Below, in pieces: positions 1-11,810 of a stretch of 64,000 nucleotides of DNA. The DNA comes from Trichoplax sp. H2. Lineage: Eukaryota > Placozoa > Uniplacotomia > Trichoplacea. The translations under genes and the position numbers were made by a program. The stretch lies in contig NOWV01000106.1 of the NCBI GenBank assembly GCA_003344405.1, forward strand, positions 124,001 through 188,000. Direction: 5' to 3'. Under the pieces are notes generated by a model. That model worked only from the letters and a program-made list of their open reading frames with translations, was not told the DNA's origin and did no database searches. Every line of letters begins with the position of its first letter. Position 1 is the stretch's first letter.

Positions 1-10
1 TTAGCTTGGA

Positions 11-88
11 TTACTTTTCGCTAAGACCAATAATTTTGTGGAAATCGTCAAATTTTTCAGCTACTGCTACCATAGCCTTAACACCAAC
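11..88 (-). CDS. Possible last coding exon of an unidentified gene
   Basis: Read on the minus strand, a T-rich acceptor ending in TTCAG just above position 88 opens a 25-codon frame in phase 0. It ends ...DDFHKIIGLSEK and stops with TAA at 13-11. The good acceptor and coding-like composition suggest the 3' exon of a minus-strand gene whose earlier exons lie to the right. I could not find those with confidence and do not recognise the family. It could be a chance open frame. Confidence 0.3.
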   Translation of the reverse strand, partial: VGVKAMVAVAEKFDDFHKIIGLSEK

Positions 89-2029
89 CTGAATAATTAA
101 TGAATCTTGATTATCGTGGTATGAAAGCAAGTAATTGCATAAGCTATTGATTAAATACTGTATTATGTATCAAGTTATTGATGGCTAGCATATTGGTTAT
201 TTCTAGTCGAAGCATCCAGCATTGGAGCTATTCGATATCTACTCTATACCAGCTATGATACAATATCCAACTTTTAACATCTACCAGAGATACTAGAGAT
301 ATTATGTAAATTAAGCTGGCTCCAGTTGACATTGTACTGTAAAATAGTCTCTATTCTACGCTGAAATACTCATAATATTAGTGCTAGTGTACGATAAATA
401 TACATGTATTAAGCAAGCAGAGAGTGGGTCGATCGACTTTTAGTCATACCGTCTTGGCCTCAACGATAATTTTATCCACATCCTATATTATTTCAATTAG
501 AATAATATAATTAGCAAATACGAATGCTCTAAGCGCTTGATATGACGTTTTATTGACGTATATACTCGTATAGAGGTTTATGTATTGACAACTTTTTACA
601 ACAGTGATGGATGATCTGAAGTAGTAAGATCTCGTCAATATACTACATAATCATCTAGCATTACTATTGCAGTAATAAGTATCTAGTTTGTGTGAGTAAA
701 CCTCATATTTAGTTTACAGTTTCAATTCATTTAATTAATGCGATAAATCGGTAACCAAATTGCTCATTTACTTGGCATTCTACGTTATACCGTACTATGA
801 TGCTTTTCACTCAATAGATATTATCGCATAATCAATTCATTTATCTAATCTAACGCTATATCATTTGTATTTCTAATGAGCATAATCCATATTATTGTGT
901 GAGCTATACATGTACTCATTATAGATAAAATTTAGGTAATAAAAGTCATATTTCAGTTTTCTCTGTGCCATCGAACCGTTTATTTTTACCAGCTAGTGTT
1001 TAATTAATTTATTAACTTGCTATCATTTAGCATTACTTATACGTATATCACTCGCCTCATTAAATTCATCATCACTGATATGGATATGGGCATCTATCAT
1101 GATTCTTTCCATCTGAGATCAGCAAAATGTCAACAATTTTAACAGAAGTCAATCCAAGTTGTATACTATATTAAGATAATCTAGCTGTGGATTTTTTTAA
1201 TTGATGCAGATTATGTTCTATTCATTTGAACGGGTAGTTTACTAATGTAGCTATCTATAATTAAAATCAATGAACTAACTTAAAATATTCACAGCTAGAG
1301 AAGCTGCCTTAGTCTAATGGGAGCGAATAAACTGTACTTGGTGACGTGAGTAATACAGTATAATCAACCAACTAATTAGGATATTAACGAAGAGCAATTG
1401 AGGAGAGTTTTGGTCTGCAAGTTGAGCTCGACTGTTGTAGATCTACTAGATGCTGTAGGTATTACTTTGCAGTGGAGAGCACTACAGTCCGTACGATTGT
1501 GATAGACACAACTCAAGAGGTTTAATATATCCCGTAGATGAGCGTTGAGTAGATACCCCTCATAGTAGCTTACCGATGGATATTGGACATACACGTACTG
1601 TATACGCAAAAATAAAAGGTTGAAAACTCTGTCCATGCAAAATTGGAAGGAATCAGCTGTTCTAAAGCATTTACGCGTATATGAAATGAGAAAGAATTAT
1701 CACTAGCAAGAAGCAATTTGGTTTCTTATAGCAGGCACAAAAGGTGCAACTGTCAGATAGCCTAATCGCCAATATCGTATAGTCGGTATACTGATCCATT
1801 TCGCCGCAGCATTCGCTTAGGATTGCATTAACTGCAGTTAAAATTGGAAGTAAATCTGTGCCGGAAAAGCTACTCGTAAATTCAGGTGTCGCTGAGAAGA
1901 ATCCCTTGTAGCTATAATATATAATCTACGAGACAGCCAGCAAAGTAATATTGTACTATTACGGACTACGTTATTGCTATTTGGTCTCTTACCGTTGCTT
2001 GCAAGGATTTATATTGAAGTGCTTGAAAT
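89..2029. other. Intergenic or intronic AT-rich DNA
   Basis: No gene could be supported here. The minus-strand open frame at 1376-1636 is low-complexity and Tyr/Leu-rich, with no splice or homology support. A second minus-strand open stretch near 1690-1850 is Cys-rich but has no start or recognisable motif. Part of this may be intron of the gene ending at 11. Confidence 0.5.
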
Positions 2030-3874
2030 ATGTCTGAGGACCCTGAGGTTGACGATTATATGTCGGACATATATCTAAATGAGGCTAACAATTCTGATGC
2101 ATCTCGACTAACAGAGTACACTAGGAAGAGGAGGATTGAAGAAGAACAAGCTCATCTTAAAAGTCACCAGAATCGAATGAAACCGTTGAAAGTGTTACAA
2201 GCGGAGAAACGAGAGGAAGTTTTAAAGAAGGCCATTGGAACTGATAATAAAGGATTTAAGTTGATGGCCAAGATGGGTTACAAAGTTGGTGATGGGCTCG
2301 GTAGAAAAGGTACTGTGCAAACTTCTACTTGTATAGTAGGTATTATTCCTGTTGTTAGACAGTATTCTTCTACCTTCAGCAATATTTCGAAGCTACATAT
2401 TACTCTGGTATAAAAAAGAAAAAGAATTCACTGAGGTACATGATCGATATTATTTCTTGCAGCTTGAATACGATTATGTTGCAAAATCATGTACCTCAGT
2501 GATACGTATAATAGAATTAGTGAATGGATAATAAATTGAGCATACAAGTGCATAGTAGTTTGCATACATCATGCAATAAAGTTTTCTTGTTGTCTGCTCT
2601 TTCTTTTTATTCTACACCATATGCAGTACAATTAATTTACTCTCGGTAAAGTGATGCTATTTTAAAATAGTAATAGTGTCCAATGGCTGCTCTCTTCAGT
2701 ACTGAACAACAGTTGAAGTTGAATTGTACTGAGTACATTGCAGTGCAGTTTCATTGCTGTTTTAGAATACAAATTGTGAAAAGAAAAGACTCCTTTTACA
2801 CTCTACTTTCTACCCTTTGGAAACTACTGTAGTTTAAAGTAGTTTGGAGTTTTGATTAATACCCGTTTTTAAGCGTATACCCTTATACGACCGACTCTCT
2901 ATTTTTACTTGTTATTGTACTGTAAGTGACAATCGTAATTGATGATTGTTGTTATAATATATACCGTGACTTATATATTCGTACATATAAAAATATTATA
3001 TAATGATTCAAGCTATAAAAAGAAAAAGATTCTTTGGCACTCTCGTAGTTGATAGGAGATTACAAAGCAGTGTTGAACACTAACTTAGAGGCTGGATTAA
3101 TTACTTAGTAGCATTCTTATCAGCAACGTAGTTTATTGAGCACGATTAATTATGGCGTAGACTACTAGACGTGTTTATGGTTATTGATTGAAGATTTGGA
3201 GCAGTGTTTAACATTAAACTAGAGGCTTGATTAATTAACAGTATGATTATTAGTAATGCAGTTTACTAGGTACGATTTGTTGCTATTGATATTCTACAAT
3301 ATCATGTTCTATGACACTGAATTGAACTAATTATAATTCATTTCATGACAATTACAGCAAATGGAATAGCTGAACCATTGCCGATAAATATTAAAGGAGG
3401 TATGTAACTACTTGGTAATTTTTAACAACGACACCACAGAGGGTTAAATCAGTTTATTCCATTATGGAAATATCTAGTGATGCATACATATTACGAGGTG
3501 CGTTATATGAATTTTATCGGCTATCCTATTTTATAACAACTGAATTATACCCATTAGATCGAGGTGGAATAGGTAAAGATGAGGAAAAAAATAGAAAACG
3601 AAAATTACAAGAAATACGACTTCAACAATTGGCCAAAAGGAGACAGTTAGTAGAAAAAGAGCGAGCTGAAAACTTTCGTGAACTTATTCGTTCGAAACGC
3701 ACGCAACAGCGTGCTAAGCATGATTTACGAAAAGCGCAGCTGGCTTGCCAAAGATTAGATGAAAGCAAGGATTTAAATTATGTAAAACCATGGTACTGGT
3801 TAATTGAAGATGATGAAGACGAAAAAGAGCAATGTACATTAGAAGATGATGCTGAAGACACAGCTACGGTATAG
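2030..3874 (+). CDS. GPATCH11: G-patch domain-containing protein 11
   Basis: Three coding exons (2030-2309, 3358-3399, 3558-3874) join in phase 1 at both introns and give 212 residues. The order matches human GPATCH11. An acidic N-terminus with EVDDYMSD is followed by a Lys/Glu-rich helix. The G-patch core NKGFKLMAKMGYKVGDGLGR is completed by exon 2 (GIAEPLPINIKG) and exon 3 (RGGIG). A long basic coiled coil follows, then the family motif LRKAQLACQRLD and an acidic tail after WYWL. G-patch proteins are known cofactors of DEAH-box helicases, and GPATCH11 is a nuclear protein linked to splicing. The C-terminus is shorter than human and lacks the final Cys-containing region. Intron 1 is about 1 kb and holds an inverted repeat and a diverged direct repeat. 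The start fits the human N-terminus. Confidence 0.93.
2429..2501. repeat. Perfect 16-bp inverted repeat in GPATCH11 intron 1
   Basis: Positions 2429-2444 (CACTGAGGTACATGAT) are the exact reverse complement of 2486-2501, with a 41-nt spacer. It lies about 120 bp inside intron 1. It could be a small MITE core or an intronic RNA hairpin. Confidence 0.8.
3053..3275. repeat. Diverged direct repeat in GPATCH11 intron 1
   Basis: Two segments of roughly 110 bp share the order gcagtgttgaacac / ctagaggct / gattaatta / gcagtttact with many mismatches (about 3070-3165 and 3200-3275). They look like an old local duplication. Confidence 0.5.
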
Positions 3875-5319
3875 CTCGTATTTGCTGTCTATTTCATTCG
3901 TTGTTGATTATAGTAATAATGTTATAAATTACTCTGTACTTAGAAATTCATCATATGCGTTTTACTAATTACTGATAAAACGTAGCTTTCATCATGATTT
4001 TATCGGTAATTAGGAAAGAAAAATGTTTAACTGTATTCTTATTTCACATGCAGTTCTCCGTATTATGGTGATCAATTTTGACTTAAACGCTAAACTATAA
4101 CGCCATTGAAGTATACTACAGGTTAACTGTGCTTGTTTTAATAGTTGAAAATTATTATTTTTAAAAGGAATTCGAAAGGCTAGTAGAACTCAACCAATAC
4201 TTAAGAAGCAAATACCACTACTGCATATGGTGTGCTACAACTTACGATGGTATGTACTATATCTAAGCGTTTATGTTGATAACAAAATAGCTAAATTAAT
4301 TATAGCTAATCATGAATCATTGTTTATGGTATAAAAAATATATGCCTTAATTTCTGATATTATTAAAGCTTACTCTGTCCGATATACAATCCTAACCCTA
4401 ACTCTATGTACAGTATACAGTCTTATAAAATGCCATAGTATCGTAATACGCGTATTATTAACTTGGAGTACTAAAAGAAATTGTTATTAACCAGTCTCAT
4501 CAATTCATATCGTAATACGAAATAATGGGGTGTACTATCGAAGGTAAATGCAGTAGTATTTTGCTATTATTTCATGCTTTTCAAACTTTATCTTGCAGAC
4601 TCTGATGATATGGATAATTCGTGTCCTGGCGATTGTGCGGAGGATCATGATTAGTTTGGATAGAAATAGATCGACAAATGCTTGATAAATCGAATTGATG
4701 TATTGATCACATGTAAATAAAATAAGCCGCAACAATTGGTGTATATGTTATATTAAATAGAGAATGCAAGTGCGCTCTGTATAGTTTCATATATTTAAAG
4801 TTTGTTTTACTACTTTGTATATGATAACACTACTTTTCTCATAGATTTATGAAAGATCTTGTTTTAGAGTTGTTAACTTGAAGACGTGTTTAATGCTAAA
4901 ATCATTGTATAGGAAATGTATTTATTGAATATTTCAATTTTAAAAAGCAATGTATTGTAATTAGCAAAAAAAAGACATGTAATCAACATGTTTGGCAATA
5001 AAATTATTTTGATACAATTGATATGTTACACCGTAGAGGCCTTTTCCTTTATCTGTACGTGTTAAACTGAGGCTCTAGTAACGTTTGTCATTTATTAATA
5101 ATTGACTAGCTTATTTTACGAAAGTACAGATGGGCATTGAAAGATTACATATTAAAAGTAAATCCTTACCAATTATGCAGAAGTTGTCATAAATATCGAG
5201 AGTTACATTAGTTACTGCCATAAATGGTATTTGAATTTCAATAGAGTATTTTATTAATATATCTACAGTAGGGATGTCGCTATAGATAGTATATCTGACT
5301 GTGAATAAAAATACAGCAA
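3875..5319. other. Intergenic AT-rich spacer
   Basis: No supportable gene. It contains a short, non-tandem run resembling CCTAACCCTAA near 4390. The minus-strand open frame at 4535-4735 has no splice or family support. Confidence 0.55.
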
Positions 5320-6126
5320 TTATGATAAAAGTGACTTCATTAATGATCTATGCTTTTTCAATTTTTTCTCTTCTTTTAATTTTTGAACTTGATCTTGGGG
5401 TAATTTTCGTTTCTTTTTTATCTTTTGCTTTTCATTGACAGAAATTTCATTTAGAGTATTTGGATCGAAGTAGTGTGCCATTTGTCGGAAGTCACGATCT
5501 GATGGAAGACCCTTGCTAGTCCAATGTTGATCGTCAGACATTTTTTGAAATCTACCAGTAGAGCTATTAAAGAAAGCACTAACGGAATAATCTTTATACT
5601 CTGTCGTGTAGCTTGATTTTGATTTTGATTGGCTCTGTGATTCGCTAACAGTTGTTTTAGCATTCGCTGACGATTGCTGTTGAGCTGTATTTTGATTCAT
5701 CATAGAGTAGTAATTCTGCCAGTAGGCATAGTAATCGGCGTAGGACGATAGTGCATTTATGTTTGCCGTAGTATTATCAGCCTGAATGATTAATACGTTA
5801 ATTATAAAATTATTATTGCAATGATTATTTTTACATATATTGTAAGTATTTGGATACGATATCAGAAAGTAATACTAACTGCGTCGGGCAACTTTTGGTT
5901 GGCATGAGCAGGATTTGCTGTATCTCCATCCACATTCTCGTTAGTTTTCCCAACAGCATCTTTTACATTTGCAGTATCAGATTGGACTGAATTTACGGTA
6001 GACGGCTGTGCTCCATATTGATGAATATATTGATAATACTGGTAGTATGTGTTATAATCAAAGTTGGTTGCATCAACTTGACCACTTTGAGCAGTATCAC
6101 TTTGGTCGCTTGATTGTGCAGACAAG
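5320..6126 (-). CDS. Tyr/Gln-rich protein with Lys-rich tail, unidentified
   Basis: Two exons join cleanly. Exon 6126-5880 ends at a GTTAGT donor in phase 0. Exon 5781-5320 follows a TTCAG acceptor and stops with TAA. The joined stretch is about 235 residues and has no Met before the second exon, so a 5' exon is missing. It should lie in 6127-6414, but none was phase-compatible. The first part is Gln/Tyr/Ser-rich (DYNTYYQYYQY) and continues with ADYYAYWQNYYS. A conserved-looking block (STGRFQ...W...RDFRQMAHYFD) follows, then a highly basic helix (KKKRKLPQDQVQKLKEEKKL). The composition suggests a nuclear RNA-associated protein, but I do not recognise the family. Polarity and spacing place it downstream of the next minus-strand gene by 289 bp. 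Confidence 0.65.
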
Positions 6127-6414
6127 CTTTTAGATAAATAGAATGTCAATACAATAACATTAATTTAAAATAATTGCATATTACTATTATTGCATGCAGA
6201 TACAAATTATTACTATTTACAATTTCGGCAGTGAATCATGAAGTTGTTAATTTAACAGTCAAGTAATTTTGACGCAGAAAAATTGAATAATACAATTTTG
6301 TCCTGTCATGCACTTTATAAACATAAACTATTCACGCTACCTAAAGATAAGTAAGTGCAATTTTATGTCTATTTTTCGTAATTATCAATCTTCTGAAATT
6401 TTCATTCGATTTTA

Positions 6415-7647
6415 TTAGCAGAAATCTTTATTACTAAAGTTAATTTCTAACCCTTTTTCTGCGCTATCCAGGTTAGCTTTGAAGATTGATTGCAAGCTAT
6501 TCTTTGACCAATCGAGATTAAAACCATAGCCGCACGAACGACATTGAAATGATGGAATTTCATTGGAGTCTTTTATAATACAACAAACAGATTTAAGTTA
6601 AGAAACAGATTGGACCTTGATGAAATTGTAACTAGAACTATGCTGAAGTATAATGATCGTATCTGAAGTTAACGTTTTGGAGAAAATGAACTAATACAGT
6701 ATATTTAGTTAGTAATTCCTCAATTTTGAATAACGTCATTTCAATGTTCAGTGAGGTCAAGATAGCATCCTCTACATATCTCGTATGTTATATACTGTAT
6801 ATTATTCACTATCATGCACTGATTGGCAGGCCAGGGATTTTTAAAAATTGAAATTGGATCTCAAGTCATCGCGTGAGTGCGATATTTGATTCCACCTATT
6901 GGAGTCTGGTCCAAAACTGGAATATGCTAATATTACGATGTAGAGTGAGCACTGTTTTGGAGTATTTCAGTATGTGCAGATTATAGAATAGAGAACGTAA
7001 TAACTTTTAATTTTATTGCGAGGATTTCAGTTCTATTTTCGTTTTCTTTCTCATTAGCAATGAAATATAGTAAATCAGCTCCAAAATTCGATCATCTTAC
7101 CTCTATCTTCAGGTACTTTATAAGCAAGGCCTAACTTTAGCAGGGACTCAATAATATCGGGTAAATGGTCATTGTTGGTAGATGAGTCTAATTTGGGTGT
7201 ATCTGTCTCTATTTCCTCTTTTAAAGCAGCTGCATCGTTGTTCTCGATGTCCTTGTCAGTTTCATTCTTGTCTTGTTGTTGCGACTTATCATCGGACAAC
7301 GTTGTTGCTGCTTTTCCATCTTCACTTTGCTCCTTGCGGTGGTTCTCCGACAACGGACACGTAGTGGATTGATTGGAATTTTCCTCCAAGTTCAATTCTG
7401 TTGGTGACTGTCTTACTTCTTTCTTGTTCTCGTCATTCTTGACTAATACTATATACAAGATATCACTGGAATGGCAGTAAGGGCAATGACCATCATAGGA
7501 TATAGGATAGCTCATCATCGATTGCCGACATTCGTTGCAGGCCCAATGGAGAGTTTCTGCTTCTGCAGCTAGTAACCAACGAGACGAGAGATTCAAATAA
7601 GCGCGCAGTCTGAAACATATAGCAGATTGCGCTGTCAGCAACGCCAT
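6415..7647 (-). CDS. Protein with two pairs of CxxC zinc-ribbon motifs, unidentified
   Basis: Exon 7647-7101 ends at AGAG|GTAAGA in phase 1. Exon 6569-6415 begins after an AAAAG acceptor with a weak pyrimidine tract and restores the frame to TAA, giving 233 residues. Residues about 35-58 contain CNEC and CPYC, a probable zinc ribbon. A hydrophilic acidic region rich in Glu, Asp, Asn and Ser follows. Exon 2 adds one more pair, CRSC, in FQCRSCGYGFNLDW, and a final Cys near the end. I do not recognise the family. The start is doubtful: the ATG at 7647 lies in a repeat copy whose other copies lack an ATG there, and a TTTCAG at 7615-7610 could be an acceptor opening the true exon at 7609, making the first 13 codons intron. 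Confidence 0.6.
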
Positions 7648-8150
7648 TGGTCTGTCTCTATGCGGTTATCTCGCTTTCATGTCTACAGTCTACAGTATAC
7701 ATGCGCAGTATGGCGTACTGTACACTGTACACCAGCCCTTCGCTCGGACAGACGGACTTTTCCTGCTCTGTTAGCAACACCACTTAATTAATTAACTCGG
7801 TTTTATTACGTACAGTACTGTACGACTCCCCTCAGACAGACGGACTTTTCTTGCTCTGTCAGCAACGCCACTGGTCTGTCTCTCTACGGTTAACTCGCTT
7901 TCATGTCTACAGTCTACAGTAATACATGCACAGTATGACGTACTGTACACTGTACACTGTACACGATCACTTCCCTCAGACAGACGGACTTTTCTTAGAA
8001 TGCCACTGGGCTATCTCTATGCAGTGAACTCGCTTTCGTGTCTACAATATACAGTACTGTATTTACAGTACATTGTACAGTATGTTATGTACTGTACACG
8101 AGAGACCCTCTATCACTCCCCTCGGACAGACGGACTCTACTAACCAAATG
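7600..8150. repeat. Degenerate tandem array with GACAGACGGACTT and GTAC palindromes
   Basis: The phrase cagacggactttt recurs near 7750, 7838 and 7980, with a shortened copy near 8126. Most copies are followed by agcaacgccactggtctgtctct-like sequence, then tctacagtctacagtatac and a tract of tgtactgtacactgtac. Period varies from about 90 to 145 bp. A related piece (gaggccaatggtgtctgtc) occurs at 8437. This is local repeat DNA next to, and overlapping, the 5' end of the zinc-ribbon gene. Confidence 0.75.
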
Positions 8151-9319
8151 AGGCCGTAAAATATCGAAAAATACTTCCTTGCTGTTACTACTGTAGACTG
8201 TGGGTAGACCTGTCTGTAGGTATGGATCTTCCGCATCTGTTTTCTAAATCACTGGAACTAATTCAAATAACATCTACGATCTTGTAGAACTGTTTCCAAG
8301 TAGAAATACTAACAAATAATAAGATTTAACGAAATATTACTTAATTTAGAAAAAATCAGTCAATTTAACATCGATCGATCGTTTACATACTAAAGTAATA
8401 TCATAACGAGGTGTTTGGTACAATAGTTTGACGCGATGAGGCCAATGGTGTCTGTCTGTCCAAGACAGGATGGAAAACTGGCTCAGTTGTCCTGGAGTAC
8501 AGTACTGTACTACACTACACTGTACTGTAGACTATCAGTAGCTTGTACTGTACACTGTACTGATAGAAAATCAATCGAACCCGTAAATGGCGGGATCTCA
8601 TCGGACAGCCTGATCAAAAATATACAGTAGAAGACCATTTCAAGACCTTCTACAACGTCAAACTTTTGACAAGATCAAGCTATTTAAAGTCTTTTGCCTA
8701 GTAATCTGGTATGTCAAGTTATGAAGCATCACACTCTGCTTTTACTATTTATTTGGCTAATCTATTGATTAGAAATTGGTAAAATGAAGTGTATAGAACT
8801 GTTGAACAAGATGAATAGATGATATTTCGATTTATTTGCAGCACCCTTGTCGGTGTTTATGGATGAATATTGGTAAAAAAGCGAAAAGTGGCTCAATAGT
8901 GTCCATTGATTGACATACAACAAGCAACAGGATTGGATCTTTCATTGATGTACTTTACTATGATATAAGTCTACCTATGGTGTCTTGTTTTTACTCTTAA
9001 TAATTCAAGCTCTTGGGTACAACAGGTAGGTAAATGCTAAGTCGATCGAAAAGCTGTGAACGCATACGAGCATATTATTATTGATAGACGTGCTTAATGA
9101 TACAGCATAAGAATTTCATAGGCAGTAAAACTTGATGATATACATTAGCCGAAAGTTATCTAATAAATGCTAATTTACCTGCACAATACTTTTGGCCATT
9201 GTTGTTAACTATTAGTAAGACTAGTAGAGTATTGTAATCATACGGTAGAATAGTCTACTACATATTCATACAGTATACAATAATCCATTTCATTTTCGAA
9301 ACAGAACTAAAGACGGAAC
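8151..9319. other. Intergenic spacer
   Basis: No gene supported. The plus-strand open frame 8436-8630 is derived from repeat and GTAC-palindrome sequence. The right end should hold the promoter of the gene starting at 9320. I see no convincing TATA element. Confidence 0.5.
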
Positions 9320-11029
9320 ATGGAATCGTCCGTAAATAGCCTGGATATAAACAGCAAACATATCGTAATGCAATTGTTAGACTCTATGACAAAATTGCTT
9401 GATAACAGCATCCAAAAACTCAACCTAGACGATGACAAGAAGAGGAAATTATCCGAGGTAAATTGAAATACTGTACTATCCTACATTACGAAAGCAGGGT
9501 AATATCAATGTTGTTCTACGGTAATAGTATTGGATGCTATCGTATGTATCATTCATTATTTACAAAAGTACTTTATCATTGAACTTAATCTTATCTTTTA
9601 TATTGTACCTAGACTTGCAAATAATTTCAATTTGATATCCTTATCGATGATACATTTTTTTATTTTGTCAAATAAATCATACTGACTAATCTGGAATCGC
9701 TTTCATTGATTACTACTAGACTCTGATCGACTCTATCAGTAAACGCTTCAAAGCTAGAGTAAACATTGATGGCATCCCATGGGACGAACACCCTAGCAGC
9801 GGTAAAAAATCAACTCGCTCTTATACGATCAATAGTAATATTGCCCCAATATCTTTTTATTCTTGTTTGTTTAACTCTTTGATAAATATGATAGGGATAG
9901 ATATAAATCAGTATTTCAAGCTAGACTGAAATTTACAAATATTACAAGCTTTATTCATTATTAAAACATGGATAATAATTCTACTGCACTGTAGGCGTAG
10001 GAAAGTAGGAATATTGTAGTACCATTTTGTAGCTATACTGTCTGTATCCATTATGCAGTACGAGTATTGTTATGGTATACTACGCAACTACGTTCAATAC
10101 AAGTTACAGTTAGTACGGCAGTACATATCGAAGAAGGACTCACAATTGATTATGCAATAATTTTTTGCCCATCGACTGTACTTTTGATGTAAAATCGTTT
10201 GGCTTTGCTATATATGGCAAAAGAGGAATCTATTGATCAAGTATGGGCAAATTTATTACAACAATATCTCAGTTATGAAAAAATTGAAGAAGCAAATGTA
10301 GCTGATCGCCAATCTCGGCATCAACGTGTTGCGATCCTTTTGCACGACTTATTTCAGCTTCGAAGAGCTAATATGGTATGATTTTATAGTTCAGACTGGG
10401 TGACATACACATGTTTTTGATCGATCACATGTAATACAATCCATCTTCATTAAAAACTGTAATTGACTATAGCTCTAATTAATTATTATCCTATAATATC
10501 GGTGAACCCTGTAGGAAAAATATGAACGAATAGAATTAATAGCTAAAATCGTACAACCTGACGATTCTAGTAAAGGTAATTATAACCCTATGATACTTCT
10601 GGTTTTTATTCTGCTGAATATTTTTAATATAGGGTTGCTAGTTAATTTCTAAACGACTAGTAATTTCGATAGTTTTTGCTCGATATCCATATCATAACAT
10701 GACTTATTTTTTATTTTCGTCAATTGTTCCTGTGACCAATAGAACCTATCTTTGATGTGGAAGAGTTCGTAGAACTTCCGCAACGATTAGAAATCCTGCA
10801 TCAGGTAGGTTTTAATAAATTAATACTTTGCCTATAATTGTAACTTTTAAAGTATCATTGCATTTTAATCACGAAACTTTATACCATTTGACTACCGTGC
10901 AATGAAATAATAGTCTTTAGAAGAATTATTTATATTTTAAATGCTGCGTCTTATGACTTTGATTAGAGATTAACAGACGCGAAGCAAAAGTTGAAGATAT
11001 TACGTGAAAGAGAAGAAGCACTAAAATAA
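9320..11029 (+). CDS. NSL1: Probable MIS12-complex kinetochore subunit NSL1 (Mis14)
   Basis: Six small exons (9320-9457, 9720-9801, 10224-10375, 10515-10575, 10743-10804, 10967-11029) keep frame at every junction and encode 185 residues. The N-terminal part is helical. Residues about 60-72 read KARVNIDGIPWDE, resembling the segment of human NSL1 with SINGQAWQE after a helix of similar length. The rest is mostly predicted helix, with a short Pro/Asp segment (PDDSSKEPIFDVEEF) and a C-terminal coiled coil ending REREEALK. NSL1 is a rod-forming member of the MIS12 complex that links the inner kinetochore to NDC80. The assignment rests on one motif and overall architecture, so another small coiled-coil protein is possible; the gene structure itself is well supported. 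It converges on PUS10, with 781 bp between stop codons. Confidence 0.5.
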
Positions 11030-11810
11030 TTTTGAATAGATACATTTTAGATTAAAATACAGTTTTCATGTAACTAAAATTATAAGTACTCGTCTTCAGA
11101 TGATGAGCACTATCTATTTCTAGAGCATCCAGTATTTTATTTTTCATTTCCTCAAGTTTACTACTACAGTGGAAATTTCGTGTTTGCCTACTCAGTATTG
11201 CAACCTGTGGGTATACTTTATCCTATATTAAGCGTATATTAAAATTTTGGTGTCTGTGAAGTGGAGCATGGATTAATTGCAAGCTAGCTGTAAATATACT
11301 GTATATATATACATGTATAATATTATAAGTCATCAATTGAAAACCGTGATGCATTGTTAAATCATTATAATGAATTATAGTAATCATGCAATCTTTATTG
11401 CAAAAAAATAATTGATCCTCTATAGCACTATAAATATTGTTTTAACTAAGAGCAAACCCTTTATCAAAATTTTATCATAAAGTCTTGCAAATTTAAACAA
11501 TGCGTTAACAATTTCCTGTATTGCCGTATCATGAGTATGGATTAGAAATAAAATATCTAACTTAGCACGTCAAATATCTAATCAAGACTAGTCATAACTT
11601 ACTAAATGAACGATTTAGCACAGTTTCGGTCAAGTGTCGAGAAACGTCATTATGAAATGTCATACTTACAGCAACAATAAATTATGCATGTTATCTTATT
11701 GCTTGATACAGTAGTCGTTACGACTGATTTTTAGGGTAATAAATCAATTATATGCAACGGTGTAACAGGTATATCTCAGAATGTTGTATACAGACTGTTG
11801 TAAAATATAA

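Noticed and set aside
1376-1636. 86-codon minus-strand open frame
   Set aside because: No family motif and no flanking splice signals in phase. The length is expected by chance in AT-rich DNA with this much sequence.
4388-4402. Telomere-like CCTAACCCTAA
   Set aside because: A single short occurrence, not a tandem array. Chance or a trivial interstitial match.
5451-5663. 70-codon minus-strand frame inside the Tyr/Gln-rich gene
   Set aside because: It is a frame-shifted shadow of the 5320-5781 exon, whose own frame has better composition and splice continuity.
7172-7372. Two plus-strand open frames opposite the zinc-ribbon gene
   Set aside because: They are antisense to the acidic/Ser-rich part of that gene. 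Such frames are common opposite Glu/Ser-rich coding DNA.
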